From positions 1-64,000 of the forward strand of contig QYAI01000009.1 of the NCBI GenBank assembly GCA_003988855.1: a stretch of 64,000 bases of DNA, in the 5' to 3' direction. A program made the translations under genes and the position numbers. Origin of the DNA: Arachnopeziza araneosa. Its lineage: Eukaryota > Ascomycota > Leotiomycetes > Helotiales > Arachnopezizaceae. Positions 58,821 through 64,000 of this stretch are shown here, piece by piece; within the stretch, counting starts at the first letter, position 1, and every line of letters begins with the position of its first letter. The notes beneath the pieces are model-generated. The model saw nothing but the letters and a program-made list of their open reading frames with translations. It did no database searches and was not told the origin of the DNA.

Positions 58821-61237
58821 ATGGGGTCTTCAAAGCGTAAAGCCGTAGAGGAGGAATTCATCCTCACTCTGTCCGATAACGAAGACGCCCTCCCTGAAGA
58901 AGAAGAAATCCCCCCCTCGCCCCGACCTACATCCAAGAAGCGGAAACTCGAAGCCTCTACCACCTCTAAGAAATCTAAAAAAGCCAAGAAGGGGAAAAAA
59001 GATCCCGAGGCAGAAGATGAGGCAGTATGGGGAGCAAAGGACGAAGACGATGGAGCTATGGACTCTGAATTCGAGTTCCAGCTTGAAGATGGCAAGGAAG
59101 GAGCTTTGGAAGAGTTTGAGGGGTGGGGATTCGAGAGTGCAAAGAAAGGATTGAGCAATGGGGGCGGAGATAAGAAGGTGGTTGATATTGACGATATCAT
59201 TGCAAGGAGAAGAGAGAGGAAAGGAGAGGAGGAAGCGATTGAAGAAGATAATGGAGACGACCCAGATGGTTTGCAAAGGGACGAGGACGACGAGGAAGAT
59301 GAATTTTTGGCCGAGGATGCTTTTGGTATGGGTGTTGGTTCTGATGTCGAGGAATCCGCAGACGAAAATGTGTCTGATGACCCTAACGATATGGAAGAGG
59401 AAGATGATGAGGATCATTCGGATGGTGACTCTGTTGCAAGTCCAGCTCCTCACCCAGATGACATGAATGCGGGTCAATCATCAGAAGATGAAGAGGAAGT
59501 TGAGGACTATGAGGAGGCAGCTCGACGAGAGGCATTCTTTGCACCAGAAGAGAAACCGGCCAAAGGCGCCAAACCTGTCATAACGTCCTCGTTCCAGGGA
59601 ATGACATTATCTCGACCTATTCTCCGTGGCCTGGCTGCTGTAGGATTTTCGCAACCAACACCAATTCAAGCCAAAACCATACCTGTTGCACTGTTAGGAA
59701 AAGATGTTGTCGGTGGCGCTGTGACAGGATCAGGAAAGACGGCAGCTTTCATTGTCCCAGTCCTAGAACGTCTTCTCTATAGACCTAAGAAGGTTCCAAC
59801 CAGCAGAGTAGCAATCTTAATGCCCACTCGTGAACTGGCAATTCAATGCCACGCCGTAGCTACCAAGCTTGCTAGTCATACAGATATCAAGTTTTGTTTG
59901 GCAGTTGGAGGTTTAAGTCTCAAGGTTCAAGAAGCAGAACTACGGCTTCGTCCAGATGTGATCATTGCTACACCTGGTCGATTTATTGACCACATGCGGA
60001 ATTCACCCAGCTTTACTGTCGATACACTGGAGATTCTTGTTCTTGATGAAGCTGATCGAATGCTTGAAGCTGGATTTGCGGATGAGCTGAACGAGATCCT
60101 AACGACGATTCCAAAGTCGAGACAGACCATGCTTTTCTCTGCCACCATGACTTCGTCTGTTGATAGTCTGATCCGCGTGGGGATGAACAGGCCTGTCAGA
60201 TTGCTAGTCGATTCTCAAAAACAGACTGTCGGGACCTTGGTTCAAGAATTCATACGTCTTCGACCGGGACGTGAGTCGAAGCGAATGGGATACCTCCTAT
60301 ATCTGTGCAAAAATGTATACACAGATCGAGTTATTGTTTTCTTCCGACAAAAGAAAGAGGCGCATCGAGCCAGGGTAATCTTTGGTCTATCGGGTCTTAA
60401 AGCTACTGAATTACACGGTAGCATGAGCCAAGAGCAGGTAAGCACAGCATTTATTTCGTAATCTCCTGCTAACGAGTTCAGCGTATCACTAGTGTTGAAG
60501 CTTTCCGAGATGGTAAAGCTTCCTTCCTCCTCGCCACTGATCTCGCCTCTCGAGGTCTTGATATAAAAGGTGTCGATGCAGTCATCAACTATGAAGCACC
60601 CCAATCACATGAAATCTATCTCCATCGAGTTGGTCGTACCGCACGCGCCGGTCGCCAGGGCCGTGCCTGTACCTTAGCTGCTGAGCCAGACCGGAAAGTC
60701 GTTAAAGCAGCAGTTAAGACGGGCCGAGCTCAAGGTGCTAAGATCATCAGTCGAGTTGTTGAAGTTGCGGAGGCGGATAAGTGGGCGGAGAAAGTGGAGA
60801 GCATGGAAGAGGAGATTGAGGAGATCTTAAAAGAGGAGAAAGAGGATAAGCTATTGACACAGACCGAGATGGTGGTGAGGAAAGGTGAGAATATTATAGT
60901 ACATGAGGATGAGATAAAAGGAAGGCCGAAGAGGACCTGGTTCGAGAGTGAAAAAGAGAAACTCGCGGCAAAGAAGGCAGGAAGGGCCGAACTGAACGGG
61001 GTCGAAAGTGTGCTCAAGAAGAAGAAAGGGGGAAAGTTGAGTAACAAAGATAAGAAGAAGTTGGACGACCGGGATACGAGGATGGAAGGGAAAGTCTGGA
61101 AAAAGGGAAGGGCCGAAAGGGATGGGAAAGGTGCGTTAGAGAATGCAAAGAAGGAGGGGAAGGGAAAGAAGAAAGTCAAAGGAGGAAAGCCTGTCTCCAA
61201 GATGGGCAGAGGTAGCAAATTCGGGAAGAAGAAGTAG
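58821..61237 (+). CDS. DRS1: Drs1 DEAD-box RNA helicase, 60S ribosome biogenesis
   Basis: Exons 58821-60437 and 60482-61237 encode 790 residues. The N-terminal ~250 residues are acidic with basic patches, starting MGSSKRKAVEEEFILTLSDNED, which is the Drs1 type. Helicase motifs follow in order: Q motif GFSQPTPIQ, Walker A TGSGKT, PTRELA, TPGR, VLDEADRM, SAT, then RGLD and HRVGRTARAGR in exon 2. The C-terminal 160 residues are Lys/Glu-rich with a basic end (GRGSKFGKKK). Yeast Drs1 is an essential nucleolar ATPase for 25S rRNA maturation. The intron 60438-60481 lies between motifs IV and V. All motifs are intact. Confidence 0.96.
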
Positions 61238-62288
61238 TTGTAGACCATTTTTGAGAGTGCAATACGATACCCCTATGTCTCGGCCCAAGAATTTGGATGA
61301 CTTAGGCGACTTTGAATTCTCAACCTGTCGATCAATCTGTTTCGCGGAACAGCATACCATCACGTGAGAGGGGGGGTGGTGAAGTATCGATACTTAGAGA
61401 GATACGCATTTGCATGTTGACAATGTTCCTCAACAGCATCGGGCCTTCTCATGTGGATTTTCCTGTGTTGTGATGGCCGGAAGTTTACGGAATTCTGAAG
61501 CCAAGTAGAAGGACTTAACCTCGGTCCTATGGTCGCTGAATTGCTTATCAGACACGTGCAGGGCGTTGAAAGGACCATTGGTGGTCTCAGACGTTGACCT
61601 CCTTTTCATTGTCCTTGGTCTGAATAGTGACAAGTTCCAAAACGATGGAAAGGACGATTCGTCGACCGTGTCAAATGGCGTGCAACAATGTAGAGGCAGG
61701 ACAGTAGCGAAGAGAATAGATGAATGTGCTCAACCCCCACGCAATAAGTTTCTCGCCTATTCAAAGCCTCTTTGCTCTTTGCGAGACTAAGACGACCAAG
61801 ACGTCTCATGAGTCTCGAAATCCAAACCACTTTCTAAACTCTGCTTGAGTGCGTTTCAATTGATATGGACCACGTCAACCTCTCGTTGTTGATTATGATC
61901 GGCACGAGAAAGCCTACGAGACGGTGCGCAACCGCCGGGGGTACGCAAGATCCAAAGGACTACGAAACAATCAATAGAGTCTGTATCTTTCAGTCAGTCA
62001 GTCATCTCAAGTACCAAAAGCATCTTCTCTCTATCGAGTCCAGTGAGCATCTCTTTTTTCTCAATTCTCAAAGACAGTCCTTTATCACTCCATTCACTAG
62101 CTGTTCTGGGGCTGAGCGGAGGCTCCTGAGTAATATAAGAGGAGGTGGCCATTCTCCTCCCAACCTTCATCACTCAACAACCATCAATAAATTTCACAAC
62201 AATACCAGCTTGACCGCTACTTTGAACGTCTAGCCACCAGTCTCGCGGCTTTTCTGAGCTCAAAGAGCCCTCCCAGCGCCTTATCGTG
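61238..62288. other. Intergenic region upstream of the HAD gene
   Basis: One kilobase with no supported gene. A TATA-like TAATATAAGAGG lies at about 62131-62142, some 150 bp before the HAD start codon, and could be the promoter core; the rest is unremarkable. Confidence 0.4.
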
Positions 62289-63407
62289 ATGGCCACAGCA
62301 CGAAGAGCTAGCTTTCATTCCCAGGATAAGATCGTTACGTCAGTCAAGAGACACTCAACCATCGCATTCGCATTCGACATCGACGGAGTTCTGGTCAGAT
62401 CCAAGAGGGCTCTACCTGGCGCAACGGCCGCTATCAAAAAGCTACAGATGCTCGATATCCCATTCATCTTTTTGACTAACGGCGGCGGGTCGACCGAAAA
62501 GGATCACGTCAAACTACTTGGAAGGCGCCTGGGGCTCACTCTCGACGTAGATCAGTTTATCCAGTCGCACACTCCATACCGCGATCTCGTCCCTCAGTTT
62601 GGAGACCAAAACATTCTCGCATTGGGCGGCACCGGCCACAAAGTTCGAGATTTGGCTCACGCCTACGGCTTCAAGAACGTGGTGACGTCGTCAGATATCG
62701 CCAAAGCTGACCCGAGCATCTATCCCTTTCTCGAGATCACAGGCACCCATCATAACGAACACGGCCTTGCTCAGCTCCCACGCAATCCTGAAGGACGCGT
62801 TCAAATCCACGCTATTCTGGTGTGGTCAACACCCCGTGACTGGGGTCTCGATTTGCAGCTGATCGTCGACCTCCTCCTCTCAGAGCAGGGTCAGATATGC
62901 AAGCGCTCCAAACTCAACGGCAACACCTCTCTTCCCAACCGCGGATATCTTCAGGACGGCCAACCCTCGATTCATTTTTGCAATCCCGATATCACCTGGG
63001 CCACGTCGTACGAACACCCCCGTGCCGCGCAAGGAGCATTCAAATCGGCACTTGAAGGCATCTGGGCCAGCCAAACCGGCGGTGCTCAGCTCCTGAATCA
63101 ACACATTTGCGGCAAGCCCACCACCGAGACCTACATCTGCGGTGAAAAGGCCCTTCAGAACTACAACCGAAAGATCAACGGTCCGAATACACCCGTTCGC
63201 ACCGTGTACATGATTGGTGATAACCCGGCCTCGGACATTCAAGGCGCCAATGGCTTTCACAGTCACTATGGCAGCCAATGGAAGAGTATCCTGCTGGAGA
63301 GTGGCATCCACCAGGCTGGCCAGGTCCCTGCTCACGTGCCACACCACACCATGCCCGCTGTAGAGGACGCAGTGGATTATGCCTTGCGGGAGGAGAATAT
63401 CTATTGA
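62289..63407 (+). CDS. HAD-superfamily IIA phosphatase (Cut-1/YKR070W-like)
   Basis: An intronless frame of 372 residues. The HAD motif I is FAFDIDGVL with nucleophile D30 and D32; motif II is FLTNGGG; motif III is the lysine in CGKPTTETY; motif IV is MIGDNPASDIQGANG. The type IIA cap lies between motifs II and III. This is the CECR5/YKR070W/Cut-1 family, often mitochondrial, with poorly defined phosphatase or phospholipid-related roles. The N-terminus MATARRASFHSQDKIVT is basic with few acidic residues and may be a mitochondrial presequence. Its third codon positions appear more G/C-rich than those of neighbouring genes (judged by eye). Confidence 0.93.
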   Translation: MATARRASFHSQDKIVTSVKRHSTIAFAFDIDGVLVRSKRALPGATAAIKKLQMLDIPFIFLTNGGGSTEKDHVKLLGRRLGLTLDVDQFIQSHTPYRDLVPQFGDQNILALGGTGHKVRDLAHAYGFKNVVTSSDIAKADPSIYPFLEITGTHHNEHGLAQLPRNPEGRVQIHAILVWSTPRDWGLDLQLIVDLLLSEQGQICKRSKLNGNTSLPNRGYLQDGQPSIHFCNPDITWATSYEHPRAAQGAFKSALEGIWASQTGGAQLLNQHICGKPTTETYICGEKALQNYNRKINGPNTPVRTVYMIGDNPASDIQGANGFHSHYGSQWKSILLESGIHQAGQVPAHVPHHTMPAVEDAVDYALREENIY

Positions 63408-64000
63408 GCGCCTCAACAATCGAAGAGACCAGTCTCATTCAACAAGACTCGGGATGGAACTCGAGCGACTCGGTGCGCTGGCGTATCAAATGAATCATTC
63501 CTGATAAAGAGCGATCAGTGCACGTCGATAGATAATAGATGATTACTAGCGGTAGTTTTGCGATAGACTCAGTGGCTTTTGGATTATTACCTTTTCGATG
63601 AGAGAGAATAGACTATTATGATGCCTCATGCTCTACAATAGTGACTTTCATTCGTATAGTCACCCTCACGTCTACACTCTGGCTTATCTATGCGAGGTCC
63701 ATCTACACGAGGCCCATCTACACGAAGTCTTTGCAGCCTATCTTTGATTCTCACTACTTCTATTGACTTTTCTCAATAGCCATGCTATCTGTTTCAGAAT
63801 GGCCAGAGTGACATTTCGTATACACTGCAAGCCGGTCTCGGCCTACGATTCCATTCTAGCAAGCTTTCAGAATAGATAAATGCAAGCCAGGTCTGAGCCC
63901 GAGATCTCATTCTCCCAAGCTGCCTTTGTATATGACCGCACGCCAGGTCTCAGTCTACGATGCCATTCTTCCAAGTTGCCTTCGCATGTAACTGCACGCC
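63408..64000. other. Region downstream of the HAD gene to the window edge
   Basis: No gene seen. It contains a short direct repeat (GAGGTCCATCTACAC / GAGGCCCATCTACAC, about 63695-63725) and a 56-bp tandem array at its end. Confidence 0.5.
63827..64000. repeat. 56-bp imperfect tandem repeat at the window edge
   Basis: The phrase GCAAGCCGGTCTCGGCCTAC begins at 63827 and returns, changed at a few bases, at 63882, 63938 and 63994 (spacings 55, 56, 56), each copy containing CATTCT and AAGCT or AAGTT further on. The array may continue past the right edge. Confidence 0.85.

Noticed and set aside
61865..62233. Plus-strand open frame of 122 codons upstream of the HAD gene
   Set aside because: It has no domain, sits in the probable promoter/leader and ends 55 bp before the HAD ATG; at most an upstream frame.

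Overview
This window is nuclear DNA from a filamentous ascomycete fungus. Genes carry short (about 45-220 bp) GT-AG introns, sit on both strands, and encode recognisably fungal products: a PacC-type pH regulator, TRI12-type and DHA1-type MFS pumps, a DUF4045-gelsolin protein and a DUF3602 protein. The protein flavour suggests Pezizomycotina, most likely Leotiomycetes, but that is an inference from family resemblance and was not tested by a search. I traced 26 protein-coding genes (one cut by the left edge) and gave exon joins that keep the frame; I saw no rRNA, tRNA, CRISPR array or intact transposon.

Layout. 1-1 kb: tail of an HNH-nuclease-type gene and a small DUF3602 gene. 1-5.1 kb: a gene-poor stretch with an AT-rich, possibly RIP-mutated block and many microsatellites, ending in a single-C2H2-finger protein (5.2-6.7 kb). 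7.5-16.9 kb: a multi-pass membrane protein, an ING/PHD chromatin reader, a DHA1 MFS transporter and the rRNA m5C methyltransferase Rcm1/NSUN5. 17.3-18.2 kb: a second AT-rich block. 18.2-27.5 kb: a housekeeping run with a TMEM205-like protein, Ku80, a Gfd2/QIP-like DEDDh exonuclease, Pam18, Rlp24 and an NTF2-fold protein. 27.8-30.0 kb: a protein whose order of parts matches a poly(A) polymerase that has lost its catalytic aspartates, fused to an MJ1316 RNA-end-recognition domain; I regard it as the most interesting gene here. 30.7-44.7 kb: PacC (with PacC-type sites and two tandem repeats upstream), a giant DUF4045-gelsolin protein, the small GTPase Arl2, and a long disordered protein ending in a GNAT domain. 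46.4-55.8 kb: a P450, an FAD monooxygenase and two MFS transporters side by side, looking like a small catabolic/detoxification or secondary-metabolism cluster without a core synthase. 56.5-63.4 kb: an Xaa-Pro peptidase, the ribosome-biogenesis helicase Drs1 and a HAD phosphatase, followed by a 56-bp tandem repeat running off the right edge.

Functional links. Three genes serve large-subunit ribosome biogenesis (Rcm1, Rlp24, Drs1), and at least three act on RNA ends or modification (Gfd2/QIP-like, MJ1316 protein, Rcm1). They are scattered, so this is probably coincidence. Several neighbours are divergent pairs with short shared promoters (TMEM205/Ku80, Pam18/Rlp24, Arl2/GNAT, FAD monooxygenase/MFS, peptidase/Drs1).
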